A DNA stretch of 64,000 nt, taken from positions 2,201,001 to 2,265,000 of the forward strand of contig NZ_CP045202.1 in the NCBI RefSeq assembly GCF_016864195.1, in the 5' to 3' direction. The notes beneath the pieces are model-generated. The model was not told where the DNA came from. It saw only the letters and a list, made by a program, of their open reading frames with translations, and searched no databases. Shown here piece by piece: positions 56,722 to 64,000 of this stretch. A program made the translations under genes and the position numbers. The stretch's first letter is position 1; every line of letters begins with the position of its first letter. The stretch is from Dechloromonas sp. TW-R-39-2. GTDB taxonomy: Bacteria > Pseudomonadota > Gammaproteobacteria > Burkholderiales > Rhodocyclaceae.

Positions 56722-59700
56722 TCAAGCGCATCGTTCACTTTGCACTGAATCAGCCCCTGTTCATCATTCTCGGGCTGGTGCTGTTCATCGGCCTGGGCAT
56801 TTCTGCTTTCCGTTCGTTGCCGATCGAAGCTTTCCCGGACGTTACCGACACCCAGGTCACCATCATTTCACTCTACCCCGGCCGGGCGCCGGAAGAAGTC
56901 GAAAAGCAGGTCACCATTCCGCTTGAAATTGCCCTGGCCGGTGTCCCCAACTCGATCCGCATGTTCTCCCACACGCAGTTCGGGCTCTCGTTCATCGTCG
57001 TCACTTTCGACGAGAAACCGAGTCTTTTCATGGCCCGCCAGTTGATCCAGGAACGCCTGCGCGGACTGGACCTGCCGGCCGGAGTCGAGCCTGAACTGGC
57101 ACCACCGGCCACGGCAACCGGTGAAATTTTCCGTTATCGCCTCGAAGCCCCGGGCCTCAAGGCCAGTGAAATCCGTGCCATTCAGGATTGGACGGTGGCC
57201 CGCCATATCAAGCAAGTGCCGGGTATTGCCGATGTCGTCTCCTTTGGCGGCCCGATTCGGCAATACGAGGTTCGCCCCAATCTGGACAAGCTGCGCGATT
57301 ACAAGCTGACCATCGGCCAGCTTTTCTCTGCCTTGCAGCGCGCCAATGCCAATGCCGGCGGCGGCTCCGTGGCGCAGGGACGGCAGCAGTTCCTGATTCG
57401 TTCGCTTGGCCTGCTTCACTCTTCAGCCGACATCGGCCAGGTCGTGATTGCCGAAAACAAAGGCACGCCGATTTTTGTCCGTGACGTTGCCGAGGTGGTC
57501 GAGTCGCGCGTTCCCGAGCAAGGCATTGTCGGTGTCAGCGATGCACAGGGCGATCAGGATGACGTGGTTTCAGGCATTGTCCTGCTGCGCAAGGATGAAA
57601 ATCCGTCGATGGTGCTCGATGCCTTGAAAGCCAAGGTCGATACCCTGAACAGCAGTGTCCTGCCAAGCGGCGTCAAGCTGATTCCGTTTTACGATCGTTC
57701 ATGGCTGATCAGCAAGACGCTGAAGACGGTTTTCATGAACTTGCTGGAAGGCGCCCTGCTCGTCACCCTGGTGCTTTATCTCTTCCTCGCCGATTTGCGT
57801 GCTGCCGGGATTGTCGCCTCGATCATCCCGCTCGCCCTGCTTGGCACCTTCATGGGGCTGTCGGCCGTCGGCATTCCGGCCAATCTGCTGTCGCTGGGCG
57901 CAATGGACTTCGGGATCATCGTCGATGGTGCGGTGATCGTCATTGAAAACATTTTCCGGCGCCTGGGTGAAGCCCACCGCGACGATGATCACCGGCCGCA
58001 GTCGCGGACCATTCAGGAAGCCGTCATCGAGATCGGCCGGCCCACCGTGTTTTCAATGATCATCATCATCGTTGCCCATCTGCCGATTTTCACGATGCAG
58101 CGCCACGAAGGCAAAATCTTTGCTCCCATGGCCTATTCCGTCGTGGCTGCACTGATCACCTCGCTGATCCTTTCCCTGACGCTGGTTCCCTTCCTGTCGA
58201 AAATAGCTTTCAAGAACCACGTGCCGCATGAGGAAACCAAACTCATGCACTGGTTCATGAATCGCTACGAACCGGCTCTCAAATGGGTGTTGGCCAATAC
58301 CAAACGGGTTTTGCTGATTGCGCTCGGTGCACTGGCGTTTACTGCGGCCATGGTGCCGCAACTGGGTACCGAGTTTTTGCCCGAGCTGAATGAAGGATCG
58401 ATCTGGATCAATATCACCCTGCCGACCTCGGTCTCGGTTGATGAAGCCAAGAAGGAACTGCGCACCCTGCGCCGGGTGATCGCCGACTTCCCGGAGGTGA
58501 ATGCGGTCATTTCGAAGGGCGGACGCCCCGAGGATGGCACCGATCCCAAGAATATCAACATGACTGAAATGCTGGTCGACCTCAAGCCGGAATCGGAATG
58601 GCGCAAAGGGATGTCGAAGGATGCACTGGTCCGCGAAATGGAAGACAAGCTCAACGACCGTCCAGGAATCGAGCCAACCTTCAGTCAGCCGGTACGCGAC
58701 CAGATTCTCGAATCCATTTCGCAAATCGACGGCCAGATCGTCATCAAGCTTTTTGGTGACGACCTGACTGTCCTGAAAGCCAATGCCAATCAGTTGCTCG
58801 ACAAGATCGGCAACGTGCCGGGCGTCGTCAAGGCATTCATCGACCGTGACGGCGACCTGCCTCAATATCGACTGGAAATCGATCGGGCAGCCGCGGCCCG
58901 CTACGGACTCAATGTGATGGATGTCCAGGATGTCGTCGAGACCGCACTGGCCGGCAAGGCAGCCACTGAACTGTGGGAAGGCGACCGTCATTTCAGCGTA
59001 GTTCTCCGTCTTGACGAAAAGGCCCGCCAACTCGATCAGCTCAAGGATGTGCTAGTCCCGACGCCTTCCGGGGCGCAAATACCGCTCGCCAGCCTGGTCG
59101 ATTTCAAGCTGGGTAGCGGCGCCATGAACATTGCCCGCGAATCGGGACAACGCGTTGTGGCCATCGGTGTGTTCATCCGCGATCGCGACATGGGCAGCGT
59201 GGTCGCTGACATGCAGGTACACGCCCGCGACATCAAGCTGCCACAGGGCAATTCGATCACCTGGTCTGGCGAGTTCGAGAATCAGGAGCGTGCGATGAAA
59301 CGCCTGATGCTGGTCGTTCCACTCTCCATCCTGTTCATCTTCCTGCTGCTGTTCGATGCCTTCGAATCGTTCCGCGATGCACTGATCATCATCTGCAACA
59401 TTCCGTTTGCCCTGATCGGCGGCATTTTCGCCCTGCTGCTCACCGGTATTCCCCTGTCCGTCTCGGCAGCCATCGGCTTCATTGCCCTGTTTGGCCAGGC
59501 GGTCCTGAACGGAGTGGTCATGGTCAGTTATATCAACCAATTGAAAAAAGAAGGCCTGGACGATTACCAGGCAATTTTCCAGGGAGCAATGTCACGACTG
59601 CGCACCGTGCTGATGACCGCACTGCTCGCCATGCTCGGCCTGCTGCCGATGGCGCTGTCGCACGGCATCGGTTCGGAAACCCAGCGTCCGCTGGCACTGG

Positions 59701-59807
59701 TCGTGATTGGCGGCTTGATTACAGCAACCATCCTGACCTTGTTTGTGCTGCCAACGCTGTATTACTTCGTCTCGACTCACCCACGTTTTGCCAAGGCACT
59801 GCATTGA
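56718..59807 (+). CDS. czcA: CzcA-like heavy-metal RND efflux pump
   Basis: The 1029-residue proton antiporter has the HME-type motif D-F-G-I-I-V-D-G-A-V-I-V-I-E-N in the fourth membrane segment (about residues 398-412), which fits divalent cation pumps for cobalt, zinc and cadmium. About twelve membrane segments with two large periplasmic loops are seen. It exports metal from periplasm or cytoplasm with CzcB and CzcC. Whether it moves zinc, cobalt or cadmium cannot be told from sequence. Confidence 0.94.
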   Translation: MIKRIVHFALNQPLFIILGLVLFIGLGISAFRSLPIEAFPDVTDTQVTIISLYPGRAPEEVEKQVTIPLEIALAGVPNSIRMFSHTQFGLSFIVVTFDEKPSLFMARQLIQERLRGLDLPAGVEPELAPPATATGEIFRYRLEAPGLKASEIRAIQDWTVARHIKQVPGIADVVSFGGPIRQYEVRPNLDKLRDYKLTIGQLFSALQRANANAGGGSVAQGRQQFLIRSLGLLHSSADIGQVVIAENKGTPIFVRDVAEVVESRVPEQGIVGVSDAQGDQDDVVSGIVLLRKDENPSMVLDALKAKVDTLNSSVLPSGVKLIPFYDRSWLISKTLKTVFMNLLEGALLVTLVLYLFLADLRAAGIVASIIPLALLGTFMGLSAVGIPANLLSLGAMDFGIIVDGAVIVIENIFRRLGEAHRDDDHRPQSRTIQEAVIEIGRPTVFSMIIIIVAHLPIFTMQRHEGKIFAPMAYSVVAALITSLILSLTLVPFLSKIAFKNHVPHEETKLMHWFMNRYEPALKWVLANTKRVLLIALGALAFTAAMVPQLGTEFLPELNEGSIWINITLPTSVSVDEAKKELRTLRRVIADFPEVNAVISKGGRPEDGTDPKNINMTEMLVDLKPESEWRKGMSKDALVREMEDKLNDRPGIEPTFSQPVRDQILESISQIDGQIVIKLFGDDLTVLKANANQLLDKIGNVPGVVKAFIDRDGDLPQYRLEIDRAAAARYGLNVMDVQDVVETALAGKAATELWEGDRHFSVVLRLDEKARQLDQLKDVLVPTPSGAQIPLASLVDFKLGSGAMNIARESGQRVVAIGVFIRDRDMGSVVADMQVHARDIKLPQGNSITWSGEFENQERAMKRLMLVVPLSILFIFLLLFDAFESFRDALIIICNIPFALIGGIFALLLTGIPLSVSAAIGFIALFGQAVLNGVVMVSYINQLKKEGLDDYQAIFQGAMSRLRTVLMTALLAMLGLLPMALSHGIGSETQRPLALVVIGGLITATILTLFVLPTLYYFVSTHPRFAKALH

Positions 59808-59817
59808 GCCATCCACG

Positions 59818-60384
59818 GTGAAACACTTCCTCGCGCTCTGCGGACTGATCCTGGTATCGGCGTTACATGCCGCTCCAGGACAGGACGTACTGCGCCAGGA
59901 AGATATCGCGGTCGACTATCGAAACGGGCACTATTACGCGACCCTGAGTCTGCAGACTGCCGCCCAGCCCAACGTGGCACAGCAAGTACTGACAGATTTC
60001 GATCACATGTCGGAATTTGTGCCCAATCTGACCCACAGCCGGATCATTTCGCATGCCGGCAACGTATTCATGATCGAGCAGCAGGGACGTGCCGGCTTCG
60101 GGCCGTTCAGTATCCGCTTTGCCTCCCAGCGACGGGTCGAACTGCTACCGGGAGGAAAGCTGGTTTCCCAGGCAGTTGCCGGCACAGCCAGGTCGATGCA
60201 CAGCGAATTGCATATCCAGGCCAGCGGGAACGGAACCCGGATCGACTACCATCTCGACATGGAACCTGAGCACTGGATACCGTCAGGTGTTGGAATCAGC
60301 ATCATGCGTCACGAACTTCATGAGCAGTTCACCGCACTTGCCCACGAAATCGAGCGCCGGCAGCAACTCTCCGCCCACCGCTAA
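59818..60384 (+). CDS. Secreted START/SRPBCC-like protein after czcA
   Basis: The 188-residue protein begins at GTG 59818 with a short signal peptide (ending A-L-H-A-A) and continues as a SRPBCC helix-grip fold, as in polyketide-cyclase/RatA-like proteins (V-L-T-D-F-D-H-M-S-E-F-V-P-N-L and L-H-I-Q-A-S-G-N-G-T-R-I-D-Y). Such folds bind hydrophobic ligands. It lies 11 bases after czcA, so it probably belongs to the efflux operon. The start is not certain because the ribosome site is weak and the frame is open further up inside czcA. Confidence 0.78.
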   Translation: MKHFLALCGLILVSALHAAPGQDVLRQEDIAVDYRNGHYYATLSLQTAAQPNVAQQVLTDFDHMSEFVPNLTHSRIISHAGNVFMIEQQGRAGFGPFSIRFASQRRVELLPGGKLVSQAVAGTARSMHSELHIQASGNGTRIDYHLDMEPEHWIPSGVGISIMRHELHEQFTALAHEIERRQQLSAHR

Positions 60385-60412
60385 AAAAAAGCCCGTTACG
60401 AGAACGGGCCAA
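60385..60412. terminator. Terminator shared by the czc operon and YecA gene
   Basis: GCCCGTT (60391-60397) pairs with AACGGGC (60403-60409) around ACGAG. The T-run is on the minus strand, so it mainly stops the YecA-like gene; the plus-strand run is weak. Confidence 0.8.
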
Positions 60413-60513
60413 GTCTTTCTAGGAGGAGTTACGCGGCTATCTTGCCGAGTTCTCCTGACCGCTAGCTGACCAGTACCGGCCGGAAAAAAACTGCCGCTGG
60501 AAAAGCGCTGGAA

Positions 60514-61209
60514 TCAGTTCAATTTATCCGGTCGACCGCAGCATTGCTTGAATTTCCGGCCACTGCCGCAGGGGCAAGGATCGTTCCGGCCAGATTTCGG
60601 TTCTTCGTTTCTGACCGTGCCGCCCGAACGTTTGTTGCGCCAGAAGTTGTAAAGCGCCTGGACGATGACCGGCAGATTTTCCTGGATATCATCGATCAGG
60701 CGAGCCTCTTCCGCCGGCGAGAACCAGCGATCGCCACTTTTCTCGACGTCTTCTTTGAGCATGCCGTTGAGCAGGAACATCGGCTCCAGCAATTCCGAAA
60801 GATCTTCGGCATGCTTGCCGGCCAGTTCGTACCAATCGCCGGCCAGGCCCGCACCATAGACGTAGGAATCAGCCCAGGCAGCGTAATCGTAGTTCTCGCA
60901 GCTTTCATCAATCGGATAAAGCACCGGCGAAACGGTCTCGTCAGCCAGCAGGGCCGCTGCAATATCGTTGTTCAGGCGCATCAGCAATTCGAGGGCCTCG
61001 GCCACTTGCGGATCGTCCGTCTTTTCGGCGCCCTTGCCGAGCACATCCGGCAACCAGACCGCAGGAGCAACCGGAATCGGGCCGCTGACAATGGCGCAAA
61101 GAATCGCCTGGATTTCGTCCAGGCGCATCGCATCGCCCTGAAATACGTCGGCTTCAAGTACCTGTTCAAGCCGGTCGAGATCGCTGTCGTTGAGTGGAGC
61201 TAGGTTCAT
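60514..61209 (-). CDS. YecA/UPF0149 family protein with SEC-C zinc tail
   Basis: The 231-residue soluble protein has an N-terminal helical YecA domain ([15 protein letters not shown]) and a SEC-C motif at the C-terminus ([18 protein letters not shown]), which binds zinc and resembles the tail of SecA. YecA relatives bind ribosomes in E. coli; here the function is not known. ATG at 61209 has AGGA upstream, and an earlier in-frame ATG at 61230 adds seven residues. Confidence 0.85.
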   Translation of the reverse strand: MNLAPLNDSDLDRLEQVLEADVFQGDAMRLDEIQAILCAIVSGPIPVAPAVWLPDVLGKGAEKTDDPQVAEALELLMRLNNDIAAALLADETVSPVLYPIDESCENYDYAAWADSYVYGAGLAGDWYELAGKHAEDLSELLEPMFLLNGMLKEDVEKSGDRWFSPAEEARLIDDIQENLPVIVQALYNFWRNKRSGGTVRNEEPKSGRNDPCPCGSGRKFKQCCGRPDKLN

Positions 61210-61277
61210 GTTGTTTTTCCTGTCGGACATTTTGGTTCAAAGCCAAGTATAGGTGGCCGGGACGAGTGCGCCAACCG

Positions 61278-62069
61278 TCAGATGGCACTTTGCAGAAAAG
61301 AGCTGGGCGGCACACCGAAGGCCCGCTTGAACATCGCCGAAAAAGCGGCAGGACTGGCATAGCCAAGCGCATGCGCTACTTCGCCAAGTGGCCAGCCGCG
61401 GCCAATCAGATCAAGCGCCCGGGCCAGCCGGACTTGCTGCCGCCAGGCAGCGAAATGAGTGCCCAGATCGCTCTTGAACAAGCGCGCCAGGGTCCGCTCG
61501 CTGGCCCCGACCCGTTCGGCCCACTGCGTCAGACTGAGCGGCGAGCCGGGGTCGTCCATCAACGCACTGCACAAGGCCTGCAGGCGACGATCTTTCGGCA
61601 GGGGAAATCCCAGCGAGAGCGGTGGAGCGCGGCGCATTTCTTCGAGCAACAAGGCAATCATCAAGCGGCGTCTTTCGCGGTCGACTGCCCGATCGGGCTC
61701 AATTTCACTCAATGCCTCGATCAAGGATCGCATCAGGTCGGAAACCTCGACAACAGCACAGGCATCAAGCGGCAACGGAACCACTTCGGCCGCCACGTAC
61801 ACCGTCCGCAACTCAACCTTGCCCAGCATCACGACATCATGTTCGATACCCGGCGGAATCCAGACGGCACGCAAGGCCGGAACCAGCCAGGCCATCCCGG
61901 CGGCTGAAATGCGGATGCTGCCGCGCAAGGGATAAGCCAGTTGCGCCCAATCGTGGCGGTGTGAAGGGACGTGCACATCGGCGGGTGGCGACCGCAGATT
62001 GACCGTTACCGGCTCATCGACTGTCGGCGCTCGACGCGGGACAGGATCAAAAGGCAGATGTGTCAGCAT
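61278..62069 (-). CDS. AraC-family transcriptional regulator
   Basis: The 263-residue protein has an N-terminal cupin-like sensing domain (H-R-H-D-W-A-Q-L-A-Y near residue 36) and a C-terminal AraC domain with two helix-turn-helix motifs (S-L-T-Q-W-A-E-R-V-G and G-E-V-A-H-A-L-G-Y-A-S-P-A-A-F-S). It diverges from the MFS transporter, which it probably controls. Confidence 0.9.
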   Translation of the reverse strand: MLTHLPFDPVPRRAPTVDEPVTVNLRSPPADVHVPSHRHDWAQLAYPLRGSIRISAAGMAWLVPALRAVWIPPGIEHDVVMLGKVELRTVYVAAEVVPLPLDACAVVEVSDLMRSLIEALSEIEPDRAVDRERRRLMIALLLEEMRRAPPLSLGFPLPKDRRLQALCSALMDDPGSPLSLTQWAERVGASERTLARLFKSDLGTHFAAWRQQVRLARALDLIGRGWPLGEVAHALGYASPAAFSAMFKRAFGVPPSSFLQSAI

Positions 62070-62152
62070 CGCAATAGTTTTTGTCTCATTACTGAAAATA
62101 GGTCAGCACGAAGCATTCTAGACTAAGGCTCTCGTTTTCTGATCTTTCAGCC

Positions 62153-63361
62153 ATGCCTTCATCTCATACCTCGCCGGATGCACGCCGCGATCTCGAAACC
62201 ATTTCGCTGATCGGTTTCGTACATGGCGTATCGCACTTCTTTCATTTGCTGCTTCCACCGCTCTTTCCATGGTTAATGGCGGAATTCGGGCTGAGCTTCA
62301 CGGCCATCGGCGTCACGATGACCGTGTTCTTTGTCATTTCCGGGATAGGCCAGGCGGCAGCCGGTTTTCTGGTCGACCGCTTTGGTGCGGCGCGCATACT
62401 GGCAATCGGCATTGGCTGCTTTGCCTTGTCAGGTGTCGTCCTTTATTTTGCCAACGGCTACGCCATGCTGATTGCCGTCGCAGCGATTGCCGGCCTGGGC
62501 AACAGCGTTTTTCACCCGGCTGATTTCACCGTACTCAACCGCCATGTCTCGCAACCGCGACTGGGCCACGCATTCTCGATTCATGGCTTGTCCGGCAATA
62601 TCGGCTGGGGTCTGGCGCCCATTTTCATGACCAGCATTGCCGCTTACGCAGGCTGGCGCTACGCCGCCCTCGGCGCCTCGCTGCTGGCCCTGAGCGCACT
62701 GGCTCTGCTGCTCTGGCGACGTTCAGCACTGGCCAGCCCACTCATTGAGGAAGCCGACAAAACAGTATCGAGCAATGCTTCGATTTTCGATTTCCTGACG
62801 GTCCGTGCCGTCTGGCTCTGCTTTCTGTTTTTCTTGCTGATCACTTCGGCATTCGGCGCCATTCAGAACTTTGCCAGCCCTATCCTGCAGGCTCTTTACG
62901 GACTGACCATCACCAGTGCTGCCAGCGCTTTATCGGCTTATCTTTTTGGGGGGGCTGGCGGCATTCTGCTCGGCGGCTTCCTGGCCAGGAAAGGCGAACA
63001 GGAACGCCTGATTACCGCAGCACTGGGCACCGCTGCCGCCCTGGCCATACTGCTCGCAATCGGCATTCTGCCTGGCTGGAGCATCCTGCCACTGATGGCG
63101 GCCATCGGTTTCTGCACCGGCATCGCCGGTCCATCGCGCGACTTGCTGGTTCGGCGGGCAGCGACCGCTCGTTTCGGCCAGGCGGCCTTCGGCCGGATTT
63201 ACGGTTTTGTCTATTCCGGACTCGATGTCGGGCTGGCGCTAGCCCCTGCCGTTTTCGGCCAGTTGATGGATGGCGGACGTTACAGCGATGTCCTGATCGG
63301 CATCGCCGTCTTGCAGACACTGGCGATCTTTACCGCTTTGCGTGTCAGCAAGACCATCTGA
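62153..63361 (+). CDS. Major facilitator superfamily transporter, Fsr-like
   Basis: The 402-residue protein has about twelve membrane segments and an H-G-V-S-H-F-F segment after the first, with G-F-L-V-D-R-F-G between segments 2 and 3, resembling fosmidomycin-resistance (Fsr) type exporters. The substrate is unknown. It diverges from the AraC regulator with 83 bases between them, and a small hypothetical gene converges behind it. Confidence 0.85.
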   Translation: MPSSHTSPDARRDLETISLIGFVHGVSHFFHLLLPPLFPWLMAEFGLSFTAIGVTMTVFFVISGIGQAAAGFLVDRFGAARILAIGIGCFALSGVVLYFANGYAMLIAVAAIAGLGNSVFHPADFTVLNRHVSQPRLGHAFSIHGLSGNIGWGLAPIFMTSIAAYAGWRYAALGASLLALSALALLLWRRSALASPLIEEADKTVSSNASIFDFLTVRAVWLCFLFFLLITSAFGAIQNFASPILQALYGLTITSAASALSAYLFGGAGGILLGGFLARKGEQERLITAALGTAAALAILLAIGILPGWSILPLMAAIGFCTGIAGPSRDLLVRRAATARFGQAAFGRIYGFVYSGLDVGLALAPAVFGQLMDGGRYSDVLIGIAVLQTLAIFTALRVSKTI

Positions 63362-63378
63362 TCTGTCGGTTGCCCGGG

Positions 63379-63588
63379 TCAGAACACCGGCCCGGCAAAC
63401 ACTTCCTTGAAATAGGCATCGACATCGTTTTCAACCATCCGCATGCCCGGCAGGTAAGGCGTTGTTTTCCCGATCGAGACGACGGGGGCGCCCGCATCGG
63501 CTTCAAAAACATCGGCATAACTCATCACTTCGGCCTGTTTGGCCGACTTGAAACGATTTAACTGAGCAAAGATTTCGGTCAGCGACAT
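63379..63588 (-). CDS. Hypothetical 69-residue protein
   Basis: The frame has a good AAGGAA site before ATG 63588 and a soluble product (F-A-Q-L-N-R-F-K-S-A-K-Q-A-E-V-M-S-Y) without cysteines or membrane segments. I do not recognise a family. The open frame extends 40 codons upstream into the gap, which is unlikely. It diverges from a LysR gene, which often controls such a neighbour. Confidence 0.6.
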   Translation of the reverse strand: MSLTEIFAQLNRFKSAKQAEVMSYADVFEADAGAPVVSIGKTTPYLPGMRMVENDVDAYFKEVFAGPVF

Positions 63589-63713
63589 GGTGATTTCCTT
63601 ACATGAAACAAAGTTGATGGCTGCAATATAGGTTTTATGTTGCAGCGCAGCAAACAATGATTTATTGTGGTCAGCATTAGTTTTACTTAACCCGCTGACC
63701 CGAATCATTTCTC

Positions 63714-64000
63714 TTGCCCTACCGCCTTCCTCCCCTTTCCACCCTGCGTACTTTCGACGCAGCTGCCCGCCACCTCAGTTTCAAGCGAGCGGCTGAAGAG
63801 TTGTGCGTTACGCCGGCCGCGGTTAGTCAGCAAGTCAAGACACTGGAAACCCATCTCGGGGTTGCTCTCTTTCTACGCCACCAAAAGGGCCTGCAGCTGA
63901 CCGAAGCCGGTCTGGCCATGCACCCGAAAATACGGGAAGGCCTGGACTGCTTTTCAGCCGGCATTGAAGCGACGCGGCTCGATGGTCAGCTTGCGCTGAA
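63714..64000 (+). CDS. GcvA-like LysR regulator, N-terminal part
   Basis: The first 95 residues are visible before the window ends. They begin L-P-Y-R-L-P-P-L-S-T-L-R-T-F-D-A-A-A and contain the helix-turn-helix (F-K-R-A-A-E-E-L-C-V-T-P-A-A-V-S-Q-Q-V), as in GcvA and related LysR proteins. The start is a TTG; an in-frame TGA lies 16 bases before it, so no earlier ATG is possible. It diverges from the 69-residue gene. Confidence 0.85.
   Translation, partial: MPYRLPPLSTLRTFDAAARHLSFKRAAEELCVTPAAVSQQVKTLETHLGVALFLRHQKGLQLTEAGLAMHPKIREGLDCFSAGIEATRLDGQLAL

Overview
The window looks like a chromosomal segment of a betaproteobacterium, most likely Rhodocyclales (Dechloromonas/Azonexus-like). This rests on the gene set and order: mltG-tmk-holB-pilZ-tatD, a soxCDYZAXB operon with an ArsR-type regulator, cytochrome c4, flavocytochrome c, type IV pilus PilZ, CreA and MocR. 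No organism-specific marker such as rRNA was seen, so the placement is inference. No tRNA, rRNA, CRISPR array or intact insertion sequence was recognised.

Layout. (1) 1-6.6 kb: housekeeping. A partial ygfZ diverges from an overlapping operon mltG-tmk-holB-pilZ-tatD-ankyrin protein, followed on the minus strand by a secreted HExxH protease-like protein and an RNase H-fold protein. (2) 6.65-6.74 kb: an AT-rich gap with a candidate chromosomal dif (XerCD) site next to a strong terminator. (3) 6.7-19 kb: sulfur oxidation. soxR-soxC-D-Y-Z-A-X-B-rhodanese is read leftward. A monohaem cytochrome and a FccB/SoxF flavoprotein are read rightward, followed by cytochrome c4, a Tat-exported metallo-beta-lactamase (SoxH-like), a small cytochrome and a thioredoxin-fold protein. 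Together these give a complete periplasmic Sox system (SoxXA, YZ, B, CD) for thiosulfate oxidation to sulfate, plus sulfide oxidation and electron carriers. (4) 18.9-20.6 kb: an overlapping pair, an unrecognised protein and an orphan PhnD-like binding protein. (5) 20.6-42.2 kb: ordinary chromosome, with a GIY-YIG protein, DUF1178, dgt, thioesterase, ETF-QO, fabI, a TauE/SafE exporter with divergent LysR, tpx, ppiD, a MocR regulator with divergent DUF2917/phzF, purL, a TonB-like protein, selO, two YbjQ paralogues with an M48 protease, and DUF2141.

(6) 42.2-44.1 kb: the only clear accessory patch. A lower-GC TIR-domain gene is flanked by 590 and 307 bases without convincing genes; it is a candidate single-gene anti-phage NADase. 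(7) 44.1-64 kb: SpoU methyltransferase, sbcDC, a lipoprotein MsrA-thioredoxin-MsrB fusion, a DnaQ-GIY-YIG fusion, creA, a two-component system divergent from a CzcCBA-type metal efflux operon, a START-like protein, a YecA/SEC-C protein, an AraC regulator divergent from a Fsr-like MFS transporter, a 69-residue protein and the start of a GcvA-like LysR gene.

The points most worth a second look are the dif candidate, the TIR island, and the unknown/PhnD-like pair beside the sulfur genes.
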